A program made the position numbers and the translations under genes. 64,000 nt of DNA from Xiphias gladius (lineage: Eukaryota > Chordata > Actinopteri > Istiophoriformes > Xiphiidae), in contig NC_053408.1 of NCBI RefSeq assembly GCF_016859285.1, positions 10,921,213 through 10,985,212 of the forward strand, written 5' to 3'. The notes beneath the pieces were generated by a model. That model searched no databases. It was not told the DNA's origin and was given only the letters and a program-made list of their open reading frames with translations. Shown in pieces: positions 19,805 through 35,600 of this stretch (its first letter is position 1; each line of letters opens with the position of its first letter).

Positions 19805-22394
19805 ATGGCCAGGGTCTTCACGAAAATGGTCTGCTTATTAGCTTTACTCTCACAACTGTGTGCACTCACTGTGTTTGGACAGGACTTATTTGTAAGTATG
19901 CGCATAGTATGAATGCAGATTGTCTGAAACATGGAATCTAAGCATTTATTTATATTTTGGAACTGAGTCAGGTTGATAGATAATTTACATATTTTGATTT
20001 TGTCACAGGTAATCACAGAAACCGATTATACTGACGGTAACGACACTTTCAACTTTTACTTAGTTAACAGTAAACCAGGATTGGATTTCAATGGATGTTT
20101 AAATGGCTCTCTTTTCCTCACAGCTTATGAATATTACTGTGATTATACCGCTGAAACCCCAACAGAAGATGCTGATATGACTCTAGCTGACTGGTTGTAC
20201 GAACTCCTGGATATCACAGGTAAATGACATCTGACACCATTTCACTCTCAAGTAGGGACAGTGAGGGTTTGATTACCTATATATACTGGATGGGGGCAGT
20301 AGTTTAACTCAGATTTTTATCGGCTTCAGAGGATGTCTTGATCAATACATCTTAAGACAGAGGAGATATCTATCACATGCTGCTCCTGACTGATTTTTCT
20401 GAGTCCTAGCGTCGACTGGTAAAACTTTGCACGAGGTCTTCTTCTAACAAGCATTTCACGTGATTCTGTCGTCATTCAGATGCGTGTGATCCAAACCCAT
20501 GTTTGAACGGAGGGATCTGTGACCGCGCTGTTTATGGGGGCTCCACATGTTTGTGCCCTGAGCCTTACTCAGGAAAGAAGTGTCAGACAGGTAGGGCTGT
20601 CTACTTCCACTTACGGATGTGACTCAAACAGAGAGATCTGGTTAAACAAATTTGTGTGGCAGAACTTTGATTTTTGTCTTTCAGACCTAATCGTCTCACA
20701 AGCCCTCAGATTTATGCTGTGACCCACTGTAGGGGCCCAACCCCTATACTGGGAACCGTGAGACAGTTTTGAATGCAGAACTTTTACTTGTTGTTGTTCT
20801 GGTACTTTTACTTAAGTAAAGGTTTTGGGTACTTTGACTGTTTCTACTAATCTGCCTATTGACTGAGTTGGGAAACACCCACAGTTTTTTTTTTTTTCCC
20901 CATCAGATACTTTAAGATCAGATCTTTAATTACAACATCAAAGATTTTAGACGTTTCTTAACCAAACAAATTCTGAGTTTTTAAATAAAATTAGAAGCAT
21001 AACGTTGTAATACTGCATTTTAAAAAAAGATGTCGTTTTATCGGCTTATAATCTAGAGCTGCAGTACTATGTGTAGGATTTAAAAATTCCAAAATTGGTA
21101 ATCCCTAGTGGTAGTATCAAAAATGACACCCTGTGAGTAGGAAAAAAAATCCACCCATAGTAAGTCTAATAAGCAGAATTGGATTTAAATTCAGCCTCTG
21201 AATTAACCATGATTCTGTATAGACTAAGTTAAAATGAATACAAACTATATGAAATGAAATGACTGTAACATGCAGTTTTTTTTCAGTGAAAGATGTTTGC
21301 AAGAATGTGAAATGTGGCCATGGAAGCTGTGTTGTCACATCTACTGCTCCATACTACGAGTGCAAGTGCAAGCCCCCATACAAACCACCCGACTGCAGGA
21401 GAGGTCTGCTTTTCCGTGGGATAATTTCATAGAATTATTAACACGATGTTAAATATTTCTTGCTTTATCTTAATTTGATTCCTAATTACTTTAAGCTCAC
21501 AACATTTTGCTGCAATAAAGTTCTTTGCACTCAGAAGGAGAGACCGATTTTCTCGCCTGTGTTCACAGCTTCTCCCTGCAGGCCCAACCCCTGTCAGAAT
21601 GGAGGCTCTTGCATGAGGGGTCCCAAACGCTCCTCCTTCCAGTGTTCTTGCGCTGATGGATATGGTGGGAAATTCTGTGAAGTCGGTAAATACGGTTCTC
21701 TCACTGTCCTAAATAGAAAACCACCAATTAAAACCAACCTTTTCATCTTCCAAGAACCCAGATATTACCCAGCTCCAGAGCAATTAAAAGTCAGCGGCCC
21801 ACTTTGCTTCTAGGGCCAAACGACTGTTACCAAGGGGATGGAGAGTTTTACCGCGGCACGGTGAGTGTCACAGTTGAAGGGGAGGAGTGTCTGGACTGGA
21901 ATTCCCATTTCATCCTGCAGAAAGGAGGAGATCCCTTCAAAGAGTATGCAGGCTATGACGGACTTGGACCACACAATTACTGCAGGTGAGGAATCATCTT
22001 GTGTAAATACGTTTGCTATCGATAAAACCTTTTGTGTGTTCACATGTACATACAGTGCATGTGAGGTATGTAACTGTGTGAAACTTTGTTTGCATGCAGC
22101 TTTTTTAAAATGCTGTTGTTAAAACGCATTCTCAAAAAGTCCAGGCACACTGACAAAGGGTTACGGAGTTATCAGGAGTTGCTTTATTACATATACATAC
22201 ATACAAAATGCTGTATCTTGTAACTTTATTAAGAAAAACGGTATAAATATGGTGGTATGGAGCTTTTTAGTCCCCGGATAGAAATCTATCTGTATTCAAG
22301 GAACCCTGATGGAGATGATCAGCCCTGGTGCTTCATTAACAAAAATGGCAAACTGAAGTGGAACTATTGTCAAGTCAGGAAATGTTCTGCAGGT

Positions 22395-22428
<34 letters not shown>

Positions 22429-24709
22429 TTCTTATCCCTCCACCACTCTCATTTGATCATTTTAAGTTTCCCTCCCAGCTCCAGCTACCCCACCAACCAT
22501 CCATGTCACAGATTCAACTCCAGTCAAGCAAGACGCTGCTGCTGCCCAGTTCTCCCAGTGCGGGAGGGCACAGCCCGGCCGCTCGGCCAGGATCTTCGGA
22601 GGGAAGAAATCTCTTCCTGGGGCTCATCCTTGGCAGGTTTCCCTGCAGACCAGATCCAAAGGCTCCTCCGGGTCCTTCAGCCACATCTGTGGTGGCATCC
22701 TCCTCGAGTCCTGCTGGGTTCTCACCGCTGCACACTGCATGTAAGCTCCAGTATGGGTGTTGCTTTGGTACAGACAAGCAGCTTGCGTATTGTTTGATGT
22801 AGATTTGAAGGATGGACACGCTCTTAGGTTAACTTTCTTGGGGGACGGTTTGTTTGTCCAGTAAAAGTGGAGTGGAAATGCAGGTGGTGCTGGGAGGAGT
22901 GGACATAGAGAAAGATGAAGTGTATGATCAGGTCGTTCCTGTGGAGAAGGCCATTGTGCATGAGGAGTACAAAGAGACCCCCTTTGCTCTTCATAATGAT
23001 GTTGGTGAGGTGCTATTGTGTGTAATTAATATGAGTGTCCACATAAAAATGGACTGACCGTGTCAGTCATCAGTGTAAATTTAATGACAGAGATGTTACC
23101 AGTGTACCAGTCTTTGCTTTGTTCCTCTCCTGTGCAGCCATGCTTCAGCTGAAGGTCGTGGACACACCGTACTGTGCCAAAGAAACCCGCTTTGTAAAGA
23201 CGGCCTGCCTGCCAAACCAGCCCTTCAGCAGTGGGACGGAGTGTGTGATCTCAGGGTGGGGTGTGACTGAAACGCGCAAGTATCATTTCAATCTGCACCA
23301 TCATCTACGGGCTGCATATGATCAGTCTGAGTTAATGGGGTCAGTGGTTGCAAAGCGGTAGCTGGTATCTAGCCAAAAGGAACTGAAGTTTACTATTTGA
23401 GTTGAAATAAAGCAATTGAATTATGTAGGATAAGTAGTTTTAAGAGCATAAAATATAAAGAACAGCTCAGTTAAAGGATTAAACCAATAAAATGGTCAAT
23501 GTCTTGAGCTTTGGCAGCTCATGGATATTCATCCAATTCACCTCGGCCTATATCACGCATTTACATCGGAAAACAGGGTAATGTATTTTTACTTATTCAT
23601 TCCAAAGTCTGCCTGTCAAGTCTTGTATCGTGTTTTGTTTTTCTAAATGTCAGAAATGAAATAACTGCAATAATATTAGTTAATTAGATACTCAACTGCC
23701 AAAAGATTTTAAAAAATACTCATGTGAAGAGCAACATATTACTCTGCTCCATGGAGCCATTTAAATATTTACATAATATTATATCAGATTTGGTTCTGAT
23801 CACCAAAGTGAATCATAGGATTGTATCTGATGCCAGTGCGAACAGGAAATTTTCTTAATACTTCTGTAATACATGAGCCTGTGCATTTATTATGATGTTC
23901 AGTTAATGTTCTTCTACAAGCCACTTTAGGCTTAGTATGTGTACATTGTAAATGCCAACAATGCATACACACTCTGAGGTATTTGCCAACACTGTTCACA
24001 TGACAGAAGTAACCACAAGACCAGGTATCATACCAAAACAACGCCATTTGTACAAACTATAGCAAACAGGTAAAAATGTGTATATGGGAAACGTTTGCAG
24101 CAGATGTCACAGTATTTATTAACCCTGCAATCACACAACTGACGCATAGGAAGAGAAATGAAACATGAGAGTCGTTTCTTTCTATGTGCTTCTTTATCTT
24201 GCACAATGTAGCTTAAGACTTGGCTAAATATGTCACTGAATGCATTTGAACCTTACGGTGGAACTCTCTCACTTTTTCAGAGAATTACGGTACCAACCAG
24301 CTGCTGGACGCTCGTGTTCTCCTAATCTCTCAGGAGAAATGTAAAGCTCCCCATGTGTATGGAGACGCTCTGGATGACAGCATGTTCTGTGCAGGCACCA
24401 TGAAAGGAGGCGTTGACTCCTGCCAGGTCTGCGCATGTGCAAGACTGTTTGCTTTTCTGCGCGGGAGGGATGTGACTATTTCTTTAGCAGTAGAATAACA
24501 AAGAGAGGAAATAAAAGCCTTCTTAAACCTCCTCTCTGTCCCTGCAGGGTGACTCTGGCGGCCCCCTGGTGTGTGAGCGTAACGGGACCCACTATGTAGT
24601 TGGTGTGGTGAGTTGGGGCGACGGCTGCGGCAAGAAGTACAAGCCTGGCGTCTACACCAATGTCGGCAGATTTGTTGACTGGATCGCTTATCATTTACTC
24701 TCCTCATAA
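19805..24709 (+). CDS. habp2: Hyaluronan-binding protein 2-like serine protease, tandem copy 1
   Basis: Secreted plasma-type protease (factor VII-activating protease family). Exons: 19805-19891, 20009-20036, 20124-20219, 20480-20590, 21287-21403, 21569-21685, 21814-21985, 22301-22392, 22479-22740, 22862-23004, 23138-23275, 24281-24426, 24548-24709. They join to 556 residues (human about 560). Order: signal peptide about 1-25, acidic Tyr-rich stretch to 70, EGF 71-107, 108-146 and 147-185, kringle 187-273, activation site Arg311/Ile312 (ARIFGG), then protease with His359 (TAAHC), Asp407 (NDVAML), Ser506 (GDSGGP) and Asp six residues before Ser for Arg/Lys specificity. The intron after 23275 has a GC donor. 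Exons 2-3 are uncertain, because 20009-20219 is also open as one exon. AATAAA follows at 24887. Confidence 0.92.
20765..20840. mobile_element. Fragment of the AAGTACTT-rich MITE family
   Basis: TTTTGAATGCAGAACTTTTA and CTTTTACTTAAGTAAAGG resemble the 3' part of the same family as the element at 6680-7134. Both termini are missing. It lies in the intron after the first EGF exon of habp2 copy 1. Confidence 0.5.
22399..22426. repeat. (CA)n in the kringle-protease intron of habp2 copy 1
   Basis: Fourteen CA units, starting a few bases after the splice donor. The paralogue has a longer CA tract at the same place. Confidence 0.95.
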
Positions 24710-24886
24710 CATATATGAAAATTACAGACATGTTGCTATTGCCTCTGTAATGTCCTGCTGTAAAAAAAAAAAAAAAAAATTTAAATCCCTATCTCCATAA
24801 AAATGACTAGCTGATGGAGCCCTCACTCCATCGCCAGAATGACGGTACCTCATTATTACTTGTATAGCTTGCCTGCTACATTGATT

Positions 24887-24892
24887 AATAAA
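24887..24892 (+). promoter_or_regulatory. habp2: AATAAA polyadenylation signal of habp2 copy 1
   Basis: Canonical hexamer 178 bp after the stop codon, following an A17 tract at about 24763. Confidence 0.7.
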
Positions 24893-25664
24893 GATTACTA
24901 GAAAATGTTCTTAAGGATTTATGATTGAGTCCCTTAATCCAAAGCATTTATCAATCATTTGTTTATCTTTTGAGTTCATATTAAAAGGTATAGGTATACT
25001 CTATGATCACTGTAATAATTGGTTTTGTTAAGTTTAATTGAAATGAGAAAGACCAAAACGTTTTTTTTTCTTGTCATTTGAGTTTTTATTCATTTTAAAA
25101 CTTTGACATTGCACAGCATTAACCAATACAAATGTATATTTTAATGGAAACAGTCTTCTATCATAATAATCCAGAAATATTTAAAAACAGCAAGAAAGAC
25201 ACAAGGGAGAAATAAAAACAAAAAAAGGTTGATCAGAACAACCCCTGTCCATCAGTGGTTCCATATTCTATTAACTAATATCCTGTACCCTCTCTAAAAT
25301 GTTGTGTCCTGTATGTACATCAGAAAATAAGCCCACATTTGACTAGTTATGCATTGGACATTATTCCCCCCAGCTATTGACCCTCAAACGGACACATTTG
25401 TGGGGATTAAGCCTTTTTTTTAGCTTTTTTAGGTTTTTTTAGCCAAAGGACTGTCCCGAAAAACATGTTTCTTTGCTAAATTTCCAACATTTATTAGAGC
25501 AAAATATATTATCTTTGAACCCATCTTGAACTGTTGTAGGGGTGTCAAATAATATCTGCAGAATAGTAAAATGCATAAACTTACTCTATGGATCCCTTGT
25601 AGCTAAACCAATATTTGCCACATTAATCTTAGGCTTTCGCACATTCTAGTTTACATATTTGAGA

Positions 25665-25721
25665 TTTTTAAATTCTCCTACTATACTGATGCAGAATCAG
25701 TATAGTAGGAGAATTTAAAAA
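25665..25721. repeat. Perfect palindrome: 25-bp arms, 7-nt loop
   Basis: The left arm 25665-25689 (starting TTTTTAAATTCTCCTACTAT) is the exact reverse complement of 25697-25721. The spacer is TGCAGAA. Pairing stops abruptly outside the arms. There is no T-run or transposon terminus pattern that identifies it. Confidence 0.95.
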
Positions 25722-26415
25722 GCCTTGAATCATATTTTTCATTTTCCCTTTTAAGCTCAAAGACAAACCCAAAATGCTCCTTAGCATTAAATATTTTCAG
25801 AAATCCCCGTTATCAGTTAGATTAAATCGTTCTTTCACTTCCTCAAATGACTAATTTAACTAATCATTCTGTCATTCACTGATAGCTTGTGTTCCTTCTA
25901 TTTATTCCATATTGAGAGGCGGTTTTATCTGTATTGTGACCATGCCCATTGGGAGTGTTGTAAAACTGGGCTCCTTCCTTCTGTCTGTCTTACTATATTC
26001 TCCTACACTTCTATTATGATAGATGGAGCCGCAAGTCTGTTTTCTTGTTCAATCTGATCTTGAGATAAAATTTTGAACACAATGTCATTGATCATAGAAA
26101 TGCCCTGTTTATGTTCATTCCCCAAATCTTTTGCGGTGTTTCATACCTCAGGAGCACAGCTTCAGGATAAATAACTCAAGTTGAACAGGGACTGGGACAA
26201 GGACTGTCAGATCCTACTTCAGTGTTTCTTGGTCTGGTTATCTAAAAAAGACAGAAATTCGAAACAACCGCAAACAATACTGCTGATTTTAGTCACAATC
26301 AACTGAGTGGATGCAAAGGGAAGGTTTGCTTAGAAAGAGGTTAAAGTCTGAATTGGCAAGAATTGTACATAGGTAAATAATCCGAGGTTAAATACATGAA
26401 ACAACGGGCCAGATT

Positions 26416-26424
26416 AAGTAAACA
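26416..26424 (+). promoter_or_regulatory. FOXA-like site upstream of habp2 copy 2
   Basis: AAGTAAACA, the FOXA (HNF3) core in the reverse orientation of TGTTTAC, about 140 bp before the start codon. Such short motifs occur often by chance. It is listed because the paralogue has an HNF1-like site at a similar distance. Confidence 0.3.
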
Positions 26425-26564
26425 ATTGCCTAAAACACACAAACTCATACAGAATCAATGCAGCTGGCTAAAGATTGACAAGTGAGATATTGAGGAGGGT
26501 TGGGGTAATAAAATCTAACACTGAATCTTCAGTCTCTTACATTGAGAGAGTTAGATTCAGCACC

Positions 26565-31132
<4,568 letters not shown>

Positions 31133-32100
31133 ACATTAGTCAGCTGAACTACATTACTGATACACTGTGTCCCTGGGAAAATCCTTCCTTATTTTGGGAA
31201 GAAAAAGAGATGACAGCTTAGTTTGCCTTGAAAAAAAAGTTTATTTTATCAGAGATAAAACCAAGCATTTACTCCGAGTCCAGCTTTGAGTTAAAAGAGG
31301 CACTGTTACAAACTCACAAAGCTGAACCTGCCAGAAAAAATGTAGATCACACATCATTTCAGTAGGCCTATACTTCTTTCTCACTGACTATCAGACCTTG
31401 TAAGAAAACTGCATGGCTGCAACAAAGTTTTGCCTGAGCCTTTTCCATTGGAAGTTGTTCCTCTCTAAAGATAAAAAAGAAAAATTGAAAAAAATCTTCT
31501 GAAGTGCTGGCCATATAACAAATCTCTGGTCCAGCTCCCGTTCTTCTGAACACACTCAATATACAAAAGCAATGGCAAACTTTCCATCCAGCATTTCATC
31601 CAGTATCACTTTTGTCCTAAAACAATCTGAATTCAGTTTTGGTGTTCTTAATGTTTTTGCTTGAACTGAAAATTGTCCTTGTTGGGGCAGTTTCATGGTC
31701 TCACGGGCCCTATATATAACCCAACCTGAAGCTTTGATAAAAAGTTTAAAAAAAAACAAAACAAAAACAAATTTCTTTCAAAATGAAAATAAATTTTTTT
31801 CTGAATTCCCTTTTGTTCATCACATGCTTCGACAATCCTTTTAACAAACATGACAAGTCTTGTGCCAATTCAACATGCTTCATCCCTTCTTAATAATTTA
31901 AACTATATTTTACAGGTCATTGTTGCACCTACAGTAACTGTTTGATATTCCTTAGGCATCTCATGTACTGTAACCAGACTACAACAGTCATTTTATCAAA
32001 CCAGATACAAAAAACACCACCTGGAAAGTTCACCTCACCTTCTTAAAGTGGCCATCTTTAACGATCTCTAAACACAACCATCTATAAGGACTCCTCTGAT
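31133..32100. other. Convergent 3' region between habp2 copy 2 and nrap
   Basis: No coding frame is credible. The two genes converge here. A plus-strand AATAAA lies at 31788-31793 and a minus-strand AATAAA (TTTATT on the plus strand) at 31240-31245. If these are the signals in use, the two 3' UTRs overlap by about 550 bp. Both assignments rest on hexamers alone. Confidence 0.5.
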
Positions 32101-32346
32101 CTACGCATCTTCTATCGCAGCATCTTTACTAGACACAGACGTCCTGACTGTGTTCTGGAGAGCAGCCGACGAGGAAGACGAGTTGGTGCTGGACTTCTTC
32201 TCCATGGATCTGAATGAGGATGTGGTGGAGCTGGACTTTTTCTGGACGGTCTGAACGGTCTTCTTCCTCTTGACATGAAGGACCTCCATGGCGTCCATGT
32301 TGACGCCTTGTTGAACCTCCTCGCTCGTCTCCACCTGCTCTGAAGT

Positions 32347-32378
<32 letters not shown>

Positions 32379-32685
32379 TCTGCTGTTGGTGATGCAGCTG
32401 AAAGTAGGATACCAGGATCGTTTTTAAAAAAAAAACCCTGCACACTGTGTTGTATATGGATTGCTTATCCCAAAAACAAAAAGTTGATCTACAGTGAATT
32501 ACTAGAATTCATCTTCCATGTTCTCTCACCATCATCATGTGCTGGTACTTTGCGATAGCCTCATCAGCGCTAACGCCCTCGGCCAGTCCTAGCTCTGCAG
32601 CCCGGCGAGCGAGCTCGGCCTTGTGGGAGCCAGGGGGGGTCCAGCCCACTCCTCTGATCCAGTTCAGATCTGATTTGTAGTTCAC
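32101..32685 (-). CDS. nrap: nrap exons 42-43: last nebulin motif and Q/S-rich tail
   Basis: Exons 32530-32685 and 32101-32397. Exon 42 starts with a sixth SDLNWIRGVGW motif and then leaves the nebulin pattern (AELAARRAELGLAEGVSADE). Exon 43 encodes a 98-residue hydrophilic tail with nine consecutive Gln, several Ser/Thr runs and Lys pairs. It shows no SH3 domain, unlike nebulin and LASP. The frame runs from a clear TTTCAG acceptor to TAG. The tail is low-complexity, so its conservation cannot be judged by eye. Confidence 0.85.
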
Positions 32686-35600
32686 CTACAACAAAATGGA
32701 GCAACAATTATGGTGGCACATTGACACTGTAGGGATCAAATCTGTTGAAGTGGGCCCCTATTTTATCACTCCCTTCTAGTTTAAACTTAAAATCAATTCT
32801 AAATTAATCGGGCACTATACTATCAAAGCATTTCATTCAAGTTTTGCAATGTGTTGTGTAAATGTAAGCGCTTCCATTCTTTTTACATTTTTTTCTTGTG
32901 GTGCCCCCACATACACGTTTGTGATATACAGCAAACACACGAATGCCTATTTACACATCCAGTGGATATGGAGCAACATTAGCATTCACCATAGAGTAGT
33001 GTCCCTGGCCACCTTATGAATGTACGTCCAATATTCACTCTCTCTGTAGCTCTTTCTTTGGCCTTCACCACCTCTTGAGGGTCATATCTGTCTCTTTAGC
33101 TGCTAAAATCTTCACTATGTTCACCAGCAAGTTGCCAACTACGTCTGTCTGCCATTTGGTGCTGCAAAGGTTTCTAGATTTTGGATTAAAAAAATGCAGG
33201 AGCAACCTTAGGGCTTTGGGTTTTTAATTTTTCTTAAGGGGTGCATATACCAAAGACATTTGTATTTAATCAAGTAATGAAGCAAGTAATCGCCATATAG
33301 ACAACCTGGGGCCCTTGAGGGGTTTTTCCTCCATAAAATTGCATGATTTAAAGAACTCCTCAGTGTGACGTACATAGGTATAGCGACTAAACTCTTCACC
33401 ATTATACTCAGCTGGCACCATGACTTACATCACTCTGCAGCTTGTAGGCCTGCTTGGCATGCTTGACATTGAGCTGTTCGGCGTCACAGGTGTAGTCGTG
33501 GAGCTTGTGGCGGTAGGTGAGGTCACTAGCCTGGGCCTGACTCTTTCTGGCCTGCAGAAACTCAGGCTGGTCAGCATGGATTTTATAGTGACCGCGCTCC
33601 TCCTTGGACTGACGCTTATACTCGAGGTTGCTCTGGAGTTTGCTGGCGGCCAGAGAGTGCACCATCTTGGGGTCGTCCTCCACACAGCGCAGCCCCACCT
33701 GCTGGCCCTTCTCTTTCAGATGGGACTCCCTGTAACGGAACTGTTGGAGAGAGAAAGACAGTTTTCAGAAAATGTTTACAGCTTGATTGAAGTTGTTGCG
33801 ACAAAAATTTCGATTTCGGGGTTTAAGCTGACAACTGCATTATCATCTTCAGAATGCCTTTGTAAGATGAGTTAAATAACTTTATTTTAATTAAATTACT
33901 TTATTTAGTTAATTATGCTACATTCAGAACACATAAGCAAAACTTTCCAACCTCAGCAGTAAATAATATTTTAGCTGCAATAAATAAAGGGAGCTGTAAA
34001 CATAAAATCTTGGGAATTACTTTCTGTAGATAAATTAAGTATTAAGTAGGGGGTATTAAAGATTAAGAGGTACAATTAAAAAAAAAGGTGCATATACACT
34101 AAGCTGCTGATAAATGCTAATTTGTGGTTAAAAAATGTTTCAAGAAAGACTGAAGGGGCTCAAATCTTGTGACAGGCTGAACTCACGTCACTGGCAATTT
34201 CTCTGGAGGCCTTGGCAGTTTGGAAAGGAATCGCGTCTAGCCTCAGATCGTGGCCCGATGTCTTCACCTGCTCCCCAGACGCCTTGTAAACTTTCTTCAT
34301 AGGAAAAGAATGTCGGAGACAAGAAATGTCACAAAGAGATGTGGATTTTAAATTGTGTGCTTGTATTTAGGATTGTGAGAAGTATCTGAGGAGTGCCTTA
34401 CATCACTAATCTGCTGGGCATTAATCTTGGCTCTAACAAAATCTGGATCATCTGGGTGTAAGGTGTACTTATGCATGTCATCATTCTTTCCAGATTTGTA
34501 CAGCCTCTGCAGTAGACAAAGGACGATGACAGGAACAGGACATCAACAACATCCACTTTTTTTGGATTAGGTTTTTTACAGTTAGAATAAGACAAGTGCC
34601 TTCAAGTAGAGTGGGACTTTGAATTATTTCTTAAGCATGTTGATCTTGTCGCCCTACCTCGCTGCACTGTTGATAGCTCGTCTTGGCGTGGACAATATCA
34701 GGAGAGTCCGGCACTGAGGTGAACTTAAGACGGTCAGGCAGCTGGCGATACTTCTTCTGCAAGAAGGCAGGCCACATTCATTTCAACAGCAGGAACTACA
34801 GATGGCTGAGTCTTGTTTTAAAATAAGTCGTATTTAAATTGAAATGCACTCCAGGCTCAATTAAATTAACCGTCAACTGTCAGTGGAAAGAGCAATATTT
34901 CCTGTAAAAGTGGGTTCCAAAAGTCAAATATCTCACCTGTTATAAAAACGTTTTATTGTTTCTTTTAAAACCCACTTTCAAAAACCAACACTAATATTGA
35001 CTTTAAAAGCAGGACAAATAGGGAGCAATAATACACAAATATAGAATCAGAGGCAAGATGATGTTTTTAGAAACACAGAACATAAAACTACAGTGTAAAT
35101 GCAGAATGTGACTTCATATGTGATCAGGCCTGTAGCTACCAGCATCTATGGTTTTATTTTTATTGTATTTCATTATTTCATTTCATTACTTTCATTATTT
35201 TATATTTCTTAAGTCGAGAACTTTTAGGCCAACAAAATAATAAGTAAACAAAGGTTTCAGCAGTCTCTCCCAGAATTTGATCCTGGCAGTCGAAGGCTTT
35301 GAAACAGCATAATGACCTTCATGTAAGGGAGTAAAATTTACCGAAAGTATAACTGAACAATTGAACGCTAAATAAATTAAATATCAAATATCCAAATGAT
35401 TAAAGAAATTAAGATATTTTCACGTTCTGGTCATATTATGAGAGCATTTTCAGAATCCCACTACGGCCCTAGCTGTGATAACAGACATGTATTTTAACTA
35501 ATACCATTTTCCCACATATACCCACATCACTTATAAGTTCTCCAGCCTTCTTGGCCGACTCCAGCTGAGGTGCACCCACTCCGTCCCAGGCCACTCCTCT

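Larger units (their letters stand above)
24893..26564. other. Intergenic region between the two habp2 genes
   Basis: AT-rich with no credible reading frame. It holds the perfect hairpin at 25665-25721 and, near its end, the promoter region of copy 2. I see nothing else assignable. Confidence 0.7.

Noticed and set aside
22257..22802. 181-codon frame through the kringle exon of habp2 copy 1
   Set aside because: It reads through the donor at 22393 and the CA tract. The paralogue shows a clear exon end at the same residue.
33420..33875. 151-codon plus-strand frame
   Set aside because: Antisense shadow of the 312-nt nrap exon. The plus-strand frame at 35666-36049 has the same cause.
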